Assembly (NCBI RefSeq): GCF_964656455.1
Contig: NC_135726.1
Coordinates: 24,687,168-24,751,167, forward strand
Direction of reading: 5' to 3'
Origin: Halichoerus grypus
Taxonomy: Eukaryota > Chordata > Mammalia > Carnivora > Phocidae
Length of the DNA stretch: 64,000 nt
The position numbers and the translations under genes are program-made. The stretch's first letter is position 1. Each line of letters opens with the position of its first letter. Positions 34,690 through 47,639 of the stretch are shown piece after piece. Under the pieces are notes generated by a model. It was not told where the DNA came from, ran no database searches, and saw only the letters and a list, made by a program, of their open reading frames with translations.

Positions 34690-35325
34690 CTGTTCTACAT
34701 CCCCCCAGGGGTTCCTCATATGATTTTATATTAGGCCATGGTTAAAAATACTATGTAATCTCTAAACTTTTAAAATTTGTAACTCCTTTCCTAATTTCAA
34801 CTCTATAGATCCAAACTCTTACTTGAAATCTCTACTTGAATATCTAGGAAGTATCCTTTTGTTAAGTGGATAAACAACTTCCAGATGAGTTGCTGAAGGT
34901 TCTGGGGCTAGCACATAGTAAGTACTCAACAAAGTCAAACAAAAAACAATGTAGTGTGGTTTCAGAAACATGAGCCTATCACCATTAGGAACGAAGCATA
35001 GGCAGAACCAAGATAAAATAGTGTAGGACTCAGAGGGAATTTTAATTTGTGAATCTGTTCCTAGTGTAAGAACACTGTTGTATATAGTTTATTTTAAACA
35101 AACTAGAGAAATGCCTTATGCGTACATGTATGTCGGGGAACTTGGCATCAGTGGAAAGACAGGAGACAGAACTAATATATGGAGTTGACAGGTAGATGAT
35201 TTATTTCAATCTAACATAAAGAATATTTCCCTGGAATTAGAAACATTAAAAATGAAATGAAATATTTGATATAGCACAGAGTTTCCTCTCTTAAAATATT
35301 TACTTCACTTCCAAGATGATGAAAT
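34690..35325. other. Mostly unique sequence
   Basis: A short AGCACATAGTAAGTACTCAAC word (34910-34930) is typical of L2/MIR ends; the rest is unassigned. Confidence 0.45.
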
Positions 35326-35329
35326 AGAT

Positions 35330-37045
35330 GTGCCTTTCTCTAATTCTCCTGCTACATATAACTACATATAACTAAAAACTTGGAAATTATATAGAAGCAA
35401 AAATAAAACTCTGAAATGTGGGAAGAAACAGATTAGTTAGGGGCCTCAGAACCCAAGGGACTACATGGGGGTGAGTTCCCTGGGTTCTGTTTTTGCCTTA
35501 CATATTCCAGTACTTGGAATTTAGGAAGTCAGCCATCAGGAGCATCAGTGGGTGCAGATGAGAGGGGAAAAAAAAAAAAAGCCCCATCAAAATGGCAGAC
35601 TTAAACTCTAATATATCACTAATGACATTAAATGTAAATGGTCTAAGTTTATCAGTAAGATGACAGAACTTGCTAGAGTGGACTTTTTTAATAATGATCC
35701 AACTGTATACTGTCTATAAAAAAATTCACTTCAAATATACAGGCATGCTGAAAGTTAAAAGATAGAAAAAGATATATCATGCAAACATTTGTCAAAGGAA
35801 AAAATGGCTATATTAGTGTCAGATACAATAGACTTCAGAGAAAAGAAAATTACTAGAGACAAAGGGTATCATAAAAGATAAAAGGGACAATCCACCAAAA
35901 AGACAGTAGTCCTAAATTTGTATGCACCAAGCAAAAGAGCTGCAAAATAGGTGAAGCAAAAACCGATGAAACTGAATGGAGGAGGAAACAAGTCCAAGAT
36001 TATAGTAAAAACTTCAATGCCTTTCTCTCAACATTTCACAGAACCACCAAACCAAATCACCAATTCAACAACACCATCTACCAAGGACCCAACTGATATG
36101 TGTATACAAAGTCTACCTAACAATTGCAAAACAGAATTCTTTTGAAGTACACATGGAACATAAACCATAGATCATATCCTGGACCACAGAACAAACCTTT
36201 GTAAACTTAAAACAACTGCAAATCATACAGTGTGTTCTTTGACAGAACTGGAATCAAATTAGAAATCAGTAACAGAAAGACAACAGGAAAACTTCCAAAC
36301 AATTGTAAACCAAATATACGTCTAAATATTCCATGGGTCAAAGAGGAAGTCTCAAGGGAAATTTAGAAATACACCAAACTGAATAAAAATGAAAATACAA
36401 CTTATCCAAAGTTGTGATGCAATGCCTGGGTGGCTCAGTTAAGCGGATGCCTTGGGCTCAGGTCACGATCCCAGGGTCCTGGAATCGAGTCCTGCATTGG
36501 GCTCCTTGCTCAGCAGGGAGCCTGCCTCTCCCTCTCCCACTCCCCCTGCTTGTGGTCTCTCTGACAAATAAATTTTAAAAATCTTAAAAAAAAAAAAAAA
36601 AAAAGTTGTGAGATACAGCTAAAGCACTTTTGTAATGAACATTTATAGCACTGAATATATACATTAGAAAAGAAAATATCTCAATAATCTAAACTTCCAC
36701 CTCAAGAACCTATTTAAAAAAAGAGGGAGCAAAATGACCCAAAGCAAGCGGGAAGAAGAAATAACAAAGGTAAGAGCAGAAGTCAATATGTGGAATTTAA
36801 GAAATGAAACAAGCATACAGGGGGAAAAAAGAGAGAAAGGCAACTGAGAGAGCCTGGTGTTGATGGAAATGTTCTGTATCTTGGACTCTGTAAGTGTTAA
36901 TATCCTGGTTGTGATACTGTACTATTGTTCTACAAGATTTTACCATTGAGGGAAACTGCGTGAAGGATGCATGAGAACTCTCTGCTTTATTTCTTACAAC
37001 TGCATGTGATTCCACAATTATTTCGAAATAAAAAGTTTAAAAAAT
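35330..37045 (+). pseudogene. LINE-1 with internal deletion: 5' leader, ORF2 endonuclease region, 3' UTR
   Basis: 35330-35600 resembles a LINE-1 5' leader (CCAAGATGATGAAATAG...). 35610-36830 is decayed ORF2 endonuclease and linker, starting 'CTAATGACATTAAATGTAAATGG' and including an AVLNLYAPSKRAAK-like frame near 35910. At about 36825 it jumps to a typical LINE-1 3' UTR (AATGTTCTGTATCTTGGAC, 'GTTAATATCCTGGTTGTG', 'CTACAAGATTTTACCATTG', 'TTCTTACAACTGCATGTG', AAATAAAAAG). The RT and C-terminal regions are absent. A SINEC sits at 36418-36601. Confidence 0.85.
36418..36601 (+). mobile_element. SINEC within LINE-1, with target-site duplication
   Basis: Head TGCAATGCCTGGGTGGCTC, canonical CAGGTCACGATCCCAGGGTC centre, CT body, AAATAAATTTT and A20-like tail. 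The duplication AAAGTTGTGA is at 36408-36417 and 36602-36611. Confidence 0.94.
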
Positions 37046-37625
37046 ATTTAAGGAAAATCTAGATCAACAGCAATCATAATTGCTACTGTGGAGGTTTAGC
37101 ACAATGGGTCAAGAATGTACTAAACGATCTCTGATGGTCCAATCAACACTAAGGTTCATAAGACAATCATTTTTTGAGCATGCAATTCAGAGTTATTTGT
37201 AGAATGAAGAGAAATTACTTTCTTCAGCACTGCATTTGGAGCACAATAGAATTTCTATAAATATATGCTAAATAAGTGAGCACATATTTATGTTTCACTT
37301 CATGAATTTCAATGAGCTATATATCTATAGGAAAATTATGAATTATAAAATATATAATACTTCAAATCTAGCACATATGATCTAAGAAAAAAGCACATTA
37401 AAATTTACTTAAAATCTCAATATCTTATTTAAATAAAATATAAAATGCATTTGATTTCTTAGTTTCTAAGCCATTCCTTATAACTTAGAAGATGGAAAAG
37501 ACTAGTAGAATCTCTCAGTGTATGTCCTAGGTCTGTAGGCAAATAAAGCAAACTGAACAGAGTCATGTCCCATCCTTCTCCAGGTACCACACGTTCCACA
37601 AATTGACATTTGTCTTATCACTGTA
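37046..37625. other. Unique sequence, nothing recognised
   Basis: A+T-rich; no gene or repeat supported. Confidence 0.45.
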
Positions 37626-37639
37626 GAACTCCACCCTAG

Positions 37640-37809
37640 GGGTGCCTGGATGGCTCAGTCGATTAAGCATCTGCCTTCAGCTAAGGTCATGATCACAGGG
37701 TCCTAGGATCCAGTCCCATAGCAGGCTCCCTGCTCTGTGGGGAGCCTGCTTCTCCCTCTGCACCCCCCATCTCTTATCAATCAATAAATAAAATCTTAAA
37801 AAAAAAAAG
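37640..37809 (+). mobile_element. SINEC with 14-bp target-site duplication
   Basis: Head GGGTGCCTGGATGGCTCAG, shortened CT body, AATCAATAAATAAAATCTT and A tail. The perfect duplication GAACTCCACCCTAG is at 37626-37639 and 37810-37823. Confidence 0.97.
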
Positions 37810-37823
37810 GAACTCCACCCTAG

Positions 37824-38355
37824 ACTCAGTGCACTTGAACGGAAGAGTTCTAAAATTGTCCTTGAAAATACCACACTTGTGGTTCTTAGAGTGTTTTTTA
37901 TACTAAATCAAAAGTAGTAAAAATAAAGGGTATCTATTTTTCCCTATATTATTTTGTAAGATTTTTACTTCCAGGGCAGAAAGAGCAATAAAAACTGTCT
38001 TTATTTACACTGACTTGGCTGAGAAAGAAGCCAATTGTGTATCTCAAAGCTTCTAGAATAGACATTAAGAAACATCCAGACCTGCCAGCCATTCTGTGTA
38101 CCAATCCTAGGAAAAGTACATTAGTCCTCATGAAATTTCAAGTTCAAATAAGAATAGTAGAAATCTTGGAACAAATGGGGAGTACATACATACTGCAAGA
38201 GAATGGCTTCTATAGTCAGATTTTACCTGGGTCTCTTCCATTTGGTGGTAGCTTAGAAAAACTGGAGATGGAAGAAATTAAATCAACAGGTGGTTTTTAA
38301 ATACTCACTTATTGTTGGGCACTGTAGAAGAGCGAAAGTGCTGCCCAAAAAGAAA
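37824..38355. other. Unique sequence, nothing recognised
   Basis: An 87-codon plus-strand ORF (38037-38300) shows no recognisable family. Confidence 0.45.
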
Positions 38356-38359
38356 GAAT

Positions 38360-38740
38360 GTTAAGAACTAGCAGTCTGCCTATTATGTGGCAGGCAGGTG
38401 GTGGGTGATTTACAAATACTACGGTCTCTAAGCCACACAACTCAAAATAAGTATTATTATCAACCCCATAAGATAACATAGGTTCTACTTGGAGAAAAAG
38501 GTCACTAAATTTAATTCTACAGCCATGTATTGGGCATTGATCATGTGTCAGCAGCATGATTAGTCACTTTGTATAAATTTTTTCCATCTGATTTTTACAG
38601 TTATCCTTTGTAGTAACCTTGCTAACTTTATGAATGAAAACAAGCTCTGAAAGTTTAAGTAATTTTTCCAAGCTGATACAACCTTGAAGGAGCAAATCCT
38701 AAATTTGAGCCCTGCTATTTTCCTTCGTCCTTTAGACCTA
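38360..38740 (+). mobile_element. Two MIR fragments in tandem
   Basis: First (38360-38500): 'GCCTATTATGTGGCAGGCAGG', 'ATTATCAACCCCATAAGATAAC'. Second (38520-38740): 'ATTGATCATGTGTCAGCAGC', 'TTATCCTTTGTAGTAACC', 'GAATGAAAACAAGCTCTGAAAG', TTTTTCCAAGCTGATACAACC and 'AAATCCTAAATTTGAGCC'. Confidence 0.7.
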
Positions 38741-38999
38741 CATACTAGCACAACAGCAGGACAATAATATATAGTATAAGCCAACAGAGCCATGAAGGAT
38801 AGTTAGTATGCAGATAAACGGAAAAAATCAGGAAGGCACCCCTCATGGTTGGACCAATGAGTGCAGAGATAGGAAAAGGAATAGGACAATGCTTACGCTG
38901 TGTGACTTGAGGAGAGAACTCGCATAAAGATGGAGATTAGTAGTCAAGGGCAAGCCATTGGTTCCTGTAGTCCAAATACAGCACAGTTCTAATTTCTTG

Positions 39000-39320
39000 A
39001 GTGGCAAACATCTCAGACAGGACTCATTATGCTTCCACCAAATCTTCCTTTCTCAGTGTTCACTATTTTATTAAGTGTCCCCACCATCTATCCAGTTGCC
39101 AGAAACCAGAGGCTAGCCTTGACAATTTTTCCTCCTACAACTCCAACACCCAATTAAATTCTGGAGGTTTACCTCTAAAACAATGTTCAATTCCATTTCC
39201 TTATCTCCATACCAACTGCCCACTCTCTCTCCTCCTGGGCTCTGAGATCCTTGAGTAAATGGTATTATTTCCTATTTACTTCTAACACAAGTTTTGCATA
39301 GAGCAGGCAGGTGCTCCGTT
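39000..39320 (+). mobile_element. Ancient repeat, L2-like, unassigned
   Basis: CCTTGACAATTTTTCCTCC, 'CCAATTAAATTCTGGAGG' and 'TCTGAGATCCTTGAGTAAATGG' resemble a mammal-wide dispersed repeat related in order to L2 3' regions. Low certainty. Confidence 0.35.
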
Positions 39321-39359
39321 ACTTTGGGTCACTTTCACTGTACCATGGTACGGTCCTTA

Positions 39360-39520
39360 ACATGCTTTTAAAATATTCTCTCTCGATACACTATTGTGAA
39401 GATTACTGCCCCCCTTTTGTACGTAAGGAAACTAAGGCTTAGAGGTTAAATTATTTGTCCTACTGGTACAGGTAGGGTTTGAATTCAGACAGGCTCACGC
39501 CAGAACCCAAATTCTATTCA
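39360..39520 (+). mobile_element. MIR fragment
   Basis: GTACGTAAGGAAACTAAGGC, 'TTAGAGGTTAAATTATTTGTCC' and 'GGTAGGGTTTGAATTCAGAC' are the MIR core and 3' part. Confidence 0.75.
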
Positions 39521-39524
39521 AACT

Positions 39525-41574
39525 CTATTCCCTTCCCCCACACACACACATATCAGGCTCATCTACGACATCATCACCTTCCCAGAGTACACAGAGGGGC
39601 TTCCCTAAACCTAAGACTCTCTTTTCCTTTAAGATTTTGGTCCTAAGTCAGAGACTACCTCGGATAAGAACAAAAAGAATTCTGGCTTTGAGAGGCATTG
39701 TTCAACCTGTGTTACTTAATAAAGAAGCACCCCAGCAGTTTCCTCTGCCTTGCTCCTCTTCTCTGTGACTGTGATGGTGATTAATTCATACCCACTGCCC
39801 ACTCCGACCTTGGCTAAGTCAGAAAGGCAATCTTTCCTTTCTTCATGGTTATTAAAAATCAGAGTAATAGATTTGCAGCTATGAACTTTTCTGTTGTTAA
39901 ATTATCCAACTCTATTCTTCTTGGTATTTTTAAAGTATCTGATTCAATGGCACCCCATAATCCATATATCTTAATTACATATTTCATTACCTATCCTGAG
40001 TACACAATTTTTTATAGATCTGGTTACTGATGCAACAGTTTATAACCTTACATATTTTTATTGCAAACTAAAATTACAAAGCTAGAGACTGAAGCTGATG
40101 TCTCAACATGCTTTTTCCAGATAATAATCTTCCCTTAACTATAAAATGGCTTGTGAAAGAAGGGTTTACTTAGACCACAATGATGTCGCATAAATCACAA
40201 TGGGAAATTTAAGGTTCAGAGAGCCATCCTTCCATTTCTTGCCCCCAGCCTGATACCAAGTGTCCTCAGTTAGATGCTTTTATTGTTAAAGTCTTTTTCT
40301 TTTGCAAATTGCAATTCTGAAAGGCTTACAGTATTTTTTATGGCCTAGCAGTTTCGCTCAATGATATAACATCATGGCTTAATATTTAGCATAGAATATG
40401 GAAAAATACCAGAGGGGATAATTAAGCTCACCAAATGGGACATTGGATTCCTTCATGAGCCAGTGATAAAATGAAGACTATATTATTAAACTTCCATAAC
40501 AAAAGTTCTAGTCTCTAACTACTGGAACATGTTGGCTCCTCTTGATCATTTTTTATTCTTCAAAGGAAAACAGCCAGGAAGTTGGCATAATGCAGAAAAC
40601 ACCTTTAATAATGGAGGTAGAGTAACAGCACTCACTCGTGTATCTTGCCTCAATCACGCAACCTCATAACACAATCAATGAGCATCAAGAGTATTTATAC
40701 ACAATTAATATTCTAAAGTTTATTACATCACCATGAATTTTCTTCACTCAATTTGGAATATAACCTCCAAAGACTTTTATCTCAATGAAATTATTTTATA
40801 TTTGGGATTACTTTAATCCCCTAAATAAGGTCAATTACTTTTGTTCCTGTCAGAAAGGCCATCCAAAGTTTGATACGGAGCAATTTAAATTCCTTTCTCA
40901 ATCCCATTTCAAATATCTATTTCTGAATGTATTATAGTGCAAATTTACAGTTAGCATTTGATAAGACATTTTTCACCTCTTTTATATCCACAATAATGTT
41001 GTCCATTTTCAATGTGCCAAACCTGAAAGTGGGCACATCACACTTGCCTTTTTATTTTATTTTCCCCTTATTTTTAACACTAACTTTTCCTCTGCATTTC
41101 CTACTTGCTCCATCGGGATCTCTAAAACACAATTTACAGTTGCCGCAAACCCACAGCATTGCTTTCCAATTACTATATGTTACTGCTTTGGGATTCACAA
41201 CTTATACTTCTCCCTTAAAAATTTTAAAAATATCTTATGAGATGTGATGTGTTTCCATAGAGACTCAGTTGTATAAATCATTTTGTATATATCTCAGGTC
41301 ATTATGGAACTCTTTGGAAAGAGGCTATAATTTTACGAGACTCTAGTGTTTTTGTATATACAGTTTATGAGAAGGTAGAAATTGACAGTAATAATATAAG
41401 CTTCCAGAGATATCCAGAGACTGTGTAGAGAAGGTTGACAAGAACTTTGAGGACCTAGAAACTCTGTCATATGAAGAAACAGTTTGCATACAACACAGAG
41501 GATAAGGACAGTCTCATTCCAAATAATTTGAGGACAATAATTATATGTCTTCCTAGGTACCATATATTCTCAGT
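39525..41574. other. Unique sequence, nothing recognised
   Basis: Two kilobases without an assigned repeat. The 106-codon ORF at 40927-41247 is hydrophobic and phenylalanine/leucine-rich from T-rich composition; no domain or signal context. Confidence 0.45.
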
Positions 41575-41690
41575 GCCTAGTATACTCATCCATTCATTCA
41601 TTTAACAAATATTTTCTGATCAGTTACAAGTCCCAGAGATGACAAAGACCAAATATCTCATTTCCAGAGCCTTGAGGAAAATGATCTGTG
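41575..41690 (+). mobile_element. L2 fragment
   Basis: CATTCATTCATTTAACAAATATT, 'GATCAGTTACAAGTCCCAGAG' and GATGACAAAGACC follow the L2 order. Confidence 0.6.
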
Positions 41691-43764
41691 AGTCTGTCAC
41701 TCAACCTTTGTTAGGTTGATCCAATAAACTTTTTCCAGTTTAAATTTTCCTCAGCTTGGCATTCTTTCCCAACTTTAAATCATTACCCAATTTTATATGA
41801 AGGCTAAACTTTAGGGAGGCTGATCACTTTTAGACTTAGTGTGAGTCTTCCTACAATGTTCATCCCTCAGTGAGAAATACTACTGAAGAAACTGAGAATG
41901 TAAGGAAAGACTATTTGCTCTCTTCTGGGAAAACCCTAGTAAACAGTCCCCTCCAAAGGATAAAAATTAGGTCAAGCAAGAGATTTTTTTTTTTTAACAC
42001 TACCATAGGTCTACCACCTTGTTGGATCTTAAGGGGAATCCAAGAGAGGTGCATTCATTCAGAAGCTTTATCCTCCTAAGGAAATATACAAGTAATTTGA
42101 GGAATGGTGATAATTATAATAAGAAAATCATGAATTTAGCTGATTCTCTCTTCTCTAAAGGCTACATAAGTTCACCTTTAGAGGATATAGTCAAGCCACA
42201 TTTTAAAACTGGGTAAAATTTGGGAAGTTAGAAAATCTGGAGCTGCTGGAGAGAGATGGTTTTGGTTTTAATGGCACTGGAGTGTATTAGATGTTATGAT
42301 TTAGCTGAAGTTGGATCCAAGTTTCACAGTCGGAATTTTAGGAAGGTCAGATTCAGTGTATGGACAAATTCTTCATTCTCCTTCTGGAAAAGTTCAAGGT
42401 CTATTCTGGATGAGTCATGTTCTCCTCTAACTTTGCCATAGCTCTGTCAGTAAGCTGGCCCTGACTTCTGTGGAAGAAGATAAATAGTCTGAATGGAAAA
42501 GAGCTCCGAAGTCCAGCATCCCAACCTTAGCTCTGTATTTCTGAGTCTCGCAACATTCTTACCCCCTTTAGCTGACACCAACATTTCAAGTACAAATCCT
42601 TACACTATGCTTAGCATCATACTAGGAAATGTCCAAACACATAAATGGAATTGACAGTTCTTACCCTTCCAGTTTACTTCTGAGTAGAGGAGATGAGATA
42701 TTTAGAAAAATAAAAGCACACATAATCACATGCCAGGGTGATACAGACAGATGTTCCAACGTTCTAGAAGTTCTGAGTTCAACAACGGACCATCAACAGA
42801 AAAGTACAAGAAGCCAAATCGGTTCACTTAAGCCATAAATCAGGATGATTATTTATATGTAAAAAGATTTCTCCCTTAAAAGAAACAGGCTGGATGATAA
42901 AGCTGTGAGTGTGGAGAGTCAAAGTATCACAGGGATTTTTTTTTTCCTCACATTCTTACATTAATGTAGCTGACATCCTTCACAGAACACACATTTCAAC
43001 ATCTATGCAAACAAAGTCACAGGAATGCGTCTAATTGAATCTTCAATAATCAAGTCAATTTGTGAAATATCTTACAATTGCCTTTCAATTTGTACCCCAA
43101 GTCTTGTCTGAAGGTGATAATGGTGAGGACTGCTACTGCAGAAGGCAGGCAGTTGTCACAATTTAAAAGCTCTTCATTCCTGACATAGTTTATCACAAGG
43201 CAAAAATGAGTTTGCCCTTTAAATGCTGTGACCATTTTCCTCTCAAGTTGCTCTTTTATTATACAAATGAATCACTCTCCAGTGATTGTGCTAAAATGAG
43301 CAAAGCAGAAAACCTCTAGCTCCCAATTTCTACAGAGATGTGAACTCATCCTCGGGACTGCTGACTTGACTCCTGGCAGAGAAATAAGAGCGTCCAAACG
43401 TCAGTACAAAGAGAACTGTTTGTCAACTCAATTTAAGGACAGGAATGGCTCTGGACCCTTCCAAAGTATGAGGGGAGATTTTTGAACACCCCATTGAATG
43501 CTTGAGAATTTTATTCCAGCCTGTAGAAAAGAGTTGTTTAGCTTAACAGTAAACTTGATGGCTTGTGTTTGTTTAATATATACGGACTCTGAACAAGGAT
43601 GATGGTTAGGCTTCATCGCTGGTATGAATCAGTGGTGTCAACTAATGGCTGTCTGTTCGGTATTCAATTAGCTATGTCTGTCTTAGAAGTGGGATAGATC
43701 GTCATGGTCATTGTACTCGGGTCATCCTATGTGAGAGATTCAGTAATTCAATCTGCCCAATATA
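41691..43764. other. Unique sequence, nothing recognised
   Basis: No gene or firm repeat. A weak L2-like word (ACACTATGCTTAGCATCATACTAGG) lies near 42602-42626. Confidence 0.45.
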
Positions 43765-43975
43765 AAGGCAGCATAGCATATGGGATAGGAATTGCCCATG
43801 TTCTTACTACTCTCTACATAATTTCCGTAAGCCTCTCTTTCCTCACTTATAAATGATGATACTCATCTTTATGTACCAGGGTTGTTGCAGATTACATTAG
43901 ATAAAGTAAAATAAAGCACTTAGCATGGCACCTTGATGCATTATAGGTGTCAGAGAGTGTAATTATAATTGCTCC
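43765..43975 (-). mobile_element. MIR, antisense
   Basis: Antisense MIR order: 'AAAGGCAGCATAGCATATGGG', CTCTCTTTCCTCACTTATAAATG, 'ACCAGGGTTGTTGCAGATTAC', 'AAAGCACTTAGCATGGCACC'. One of the best-preserved MIRs here. Confidence 0.82.
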
Positions 43976-44494
43976 CTTTCTTCACTATTAACATCTTTAA
44001 AATTTTACAGTTCAGTTTTTCAATGCAAATAAACTATTGTAGCTCTCCTCCTCATCATTGTTGTCATTATCATCACCACCTAAATTTACATTTTCAAGGC
44101 ATTTTACATTTATTATCTCATCAAATATTTACTGCTTGAATACCTCCAATAATAAGAACAAGTAGGACAGTCTCATTCATAGATCAACAACTCAGGCTAC
44201 AAGATAGTCCTTCCTTTACTGAACAGATACCTGCCATCCTCTAAGTTTCACTCATTAGTCCTTGGTCTCTCTTAACTCACGCCTTAAACTCTGAGATCTC
44301 TTCTATATAAGTCCTTTTGAAATGTAAAGGTGGTTATTGTTGTTACACCCTGAGTCTGAGGCAATGCCCCTCAGACTCAGCAATCTGAATTTTTTGGCAC
44401 ACTTCCAGAATCCTGACACATATGGTCCAAAGATCCTACCACGGATGGACTAGTTTGCTGGTTATCTTCAATTTCCTTCTGCAGGTTGACTCCC

Positions 44495-44890
44495 CTCACT
44501 TTCTCCACCCTGTTCTGTGTTCTGGGAGGCTGAATATGGACTACATCGAGGACTCTTTGGCTCTCTTGTGGGTTCACAGGACAGGAAGCACAAGCAAGAC
44601 ATCATGGACTCCTCCCCCATGGGATCACTCCAGGCTGGACCAAAGCACAGCCCCTGATGGGAGGCCCAGCTTGTTCTCTCAGATTTACAGTAATCACTTC
44701 TTCCTGCTCTACCTTCAGACCTCTAGACGGGAAAGACTGCTTACCTTACTATCCCCAGGAAGATGCCCTATACCTAGTGATTTCTCCACATCCAGCCCCT
44801 TCTTTGCAAGTGATAACTCTATTCAACCCTCCTCAAAAGTACCCAGTTAGATTGTGGTATCTCCCTCCTGCAAGGTTCCTGGATGATACA
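44495..44890 (+). mobile_element. Ancient mammal-wide repeat, family unassigned
   Basis: 'CTGTTCTGTGTTCTGGGAGGC', 'TTTGGCTCTCTTGTGGG' and near the end 'AACCCTCCTCAAAAGTACCC' and 'GTATCTCCCTCCTGCAAGG' follow a dispersed repeat that normally ends CTCCTCAAATTACCC...GTGCCATCTGTTTCCTG. I cannot give the family name. The 142-codon ORF at 44422-44850 lies almost entirely within this repeat and is not considered a gene. Confidence 0.5.
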
Positions 44891-45115
44891 ATGGTTTAGA
44901 GGAAGCTGGTTCAAATCCCCCCTTGTCCACTTGTTTAGTAGTCTAGCCCTAGGGAATGTAAGAGCCTCAGTTTTCTCACTTTGAAATGGGTTAATAAGAA
45001 CACCCACCTTCTGGAGGAGTTATAAGAATTGAATATATTTGTATGTGATCCACTTAATGAAGGCCCTGGCACACAGTAAATATTTGATGAAACTTAGCTA
45101 TAACTGATGTCATTC
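44885..45115 (-). mobile_element. MIR, antisense
   Basis: 'GATACAATGGTTTAGAGG', 'GCTGGTTCAAATCCCCCC', 'AGCCTCAGTTTTCTCACTTTG', 'GGAGGAGTTATAAGAATTG' and 'GGCCCTGGCACACAGTAAATA' match antisense MIR nearly end to end. Confidence 0.82.
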
Positions 45116-47389
45116 TTTTCCAGTACAAATGAAAGAAACAACCATTCAGACTTTAAACCCAGTGAGACAACAGGAGAATTTGTTTACAAAATGTCAAAAA
45201 ATAATCATAATATATCAAAAGAAGAGAAAAAATAGAATTATAAGGTAACTATTTTAAAGGAGATTTCAATCCAAGAAATTAGACAAACATATTTCTCATT
45301 TTTAGTTGAAGAAATTTCTAAAGCTACAGAAATCCTTTCAAAGTAAATATCTGATGAGAATTTAGGAACACATTTCATTAAGGGGAGTTAGGATTCTAAA
45401 TGAGAAATATAACAAGCTTTAGCTGATGTTTTAAAAAGTCCATTAAGATAAGAAGATCCCCAATACTAGTCATATTCATTGATTTAGTTTGATGAAAGTC
45501 AAAGATAAAAATGTGGAAAAAAATAAGGATTAGACCAAATCCCATATAATCTTTTCAGTAGGATTACTTACGTCTGAGAGTTTTTTCTCATCTTAAGATA
45601 GCACCTTGAAAATTCTGGACTTACTGGGAACAAGAAGATAACATGAATCCTTTCAAATTTATTTAATTTTTTAAAATAACCCACATTGGCGACATGGGAA
45701 AAAGGCTTAGTCTGAGAATAATAAACCCTGGGGCAACACTAGGATCCACATTCATTATAGTCTCTGCCAACACCATATCATTACTTCAGGTTCAAAGCAA
45801 AATCAATAGCAAATCATTTGACTTTGTAATAGCAGAAATGCAAGACACCACCAACCTCATCAAAGAAGGCTATCTGGAAAGAGGTAGCTCCATGCACCAC
45901 TGAAAACTGAACAATTTCAGCCAACGAGTGCAATAATTGTCTAAAATCTAGCTTTTATATTTGTGTATTATTTAGGTAGCTAAATGCCTTGATATAAATC
46001 TTAATATTATTATCCCACCAAACAAGAGGATGTATGTATTTATCTCAACTAAAAAAAAGGTATTTCTAGGTGCAGAAATCTCATATACGTGAGCAGAGAT
46101 GGGTACCAGCTTCGGGTGGCTTCAGCAAATTACTGGCAACATGTCTTATGCCTCCAATTTTCGTATGTAGTTCAAATTATTATGTATTTAGTTCACCCAT
46201 ATGATTAATGCTCTTTCTAATGATAGCTGGAAAGAGGAGGAAGGGAAGGCTATCAGCTAGAAATGTATTTGTCATTAATAGTCTTGTTAATATTCACAAG
46301 TGGGCAAATCAGTAACACTACAAAGAAAGGTGGGGGCTCTTGAGGACAACAAATAGATACTTAGCTTCTCATTTGCTGAGATATTTCCAAAGCATCTTCT
46401 CAGGTGAGAACCAGGACTACTTCTCAGATGACAAAGATAGGGTAGACCCCCCATCCTAGGGATTAAGACTAGGGAAGGGGACATGGGTATATTCGTGTGG
46501 GGGAAGTCACTGGAAAGGTTATGTACTGCATTAAATTATAAATTATTTGAGTTTCAAAGAACTTGAGGCAACATGTAATTGAACCCTCTTTAAGATGAGG
46601 ATAACCAAGGTCTGGGGAGGTCCATGACCTACTAAAATGTTTATATTCACTAAAAAAAATAATAATTAAAGCATTTGATTAGTGTAATTCATTTATTTCT
46701 CTTTATTCCATCTGCTTTCTTCCTCTCTGATTAAATTTTTTCTTCTCATATAATAAGGGCATTTGATGTCCATGAGGTCTTAGAATATATTATCTTAGTA
46801 TGGCAGAGGAGATTAATAATTTTGCATTGTTTTTTTAAAAAAAATAACCCAACAAAGCACTGGATTAATAATTTATACTTCAAAAATCATAAAATTAAGT
46901 AATGGAAATCCACAATAGTTTAGATAGCAAATTTTTACCTATTGGCCTAAGGGGTAAGGTGGTGATTATACCCATTTGTTAGTCTGTTAGCCAACACACA
47001 GATTTTGAATATTCACTTTGTAGATTGATTCATTTAACCCTGCAATTATCAAACAGGGTTGAAATGCTGTCCTCGGGTCTAAAATAAAAAAGAATATAAA
47101 ACAAGAGCTCTACTCAAAAAGATCCCTGTCTGTGGGGCTTCTTGATAAGATCTTCTGATAATGTTTTCATTTCAGAGATGAAAAAGCAGAGGAAGGAACT
47201 AGATGTAGCTTCATAGGGAAAAGTGATTTTTTGCTTATTTATTTATATTTGGGAGACAGAAACTCTTTGTCACTAACCCAATGTTATACAAAGAATTTTT
47301 TTTATAGTATTTGTAAGGAATTTTAAGCTCCTGGTCTTTCCTACCATGGGAGAATCTGGCTCATTCTTGAAATACTATCCATAATAAAT
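45116..47389. other. Unique sequence, nothing recognised
   Basis: No supported gene or firm repeat. A weak MIR-like word (TAAGATGAGGATAACCAAGG) is near 46590. The ORF at 45694-45903 has no known domain. Confidence 0.45.
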
Positions 47390-47625
47390 TTAACACTAAT
47401 ATTTATTAAATGGCTACTCTGAGGGCCCTACCTGTCTTTATGTAGCCCTTACCACAACCCTAAGAGGCAGTTAAGAGTATTACCATTGCTATTTTCAATG
47501 TGAGGATCCTGAGGCACACAGTGCTTATACAACTCCTCAAGCCAGCCTGCGAGCTCAGGAAACAACTGGAATTTGAACACAAGTGTTCTCTCTCCAAAGT
47601 CTACTTACTTCACTCTGACACCATG
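47390..47625 (+). mobile_element. MIR, near full length
   Basis: 'AACACTAATATTTATTAAATGG', 'CCTTACCACAACCCTAAGAGG', 'ATGTGAGGATCCTGAGGC', 'CTGGAATTTGAACACAAGTG'. Abuts an opposite-strand MIR on its right. Confidence 0.8.
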
Positions 47626-47639
47626 CTGCTTCTCCATGT

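Noticed and set aside
44422..44850. 142-codon plus-strand ORF
   Set aside because: Lies almost entirely inside an ancient dispersed repeat; no recognisable protein family.
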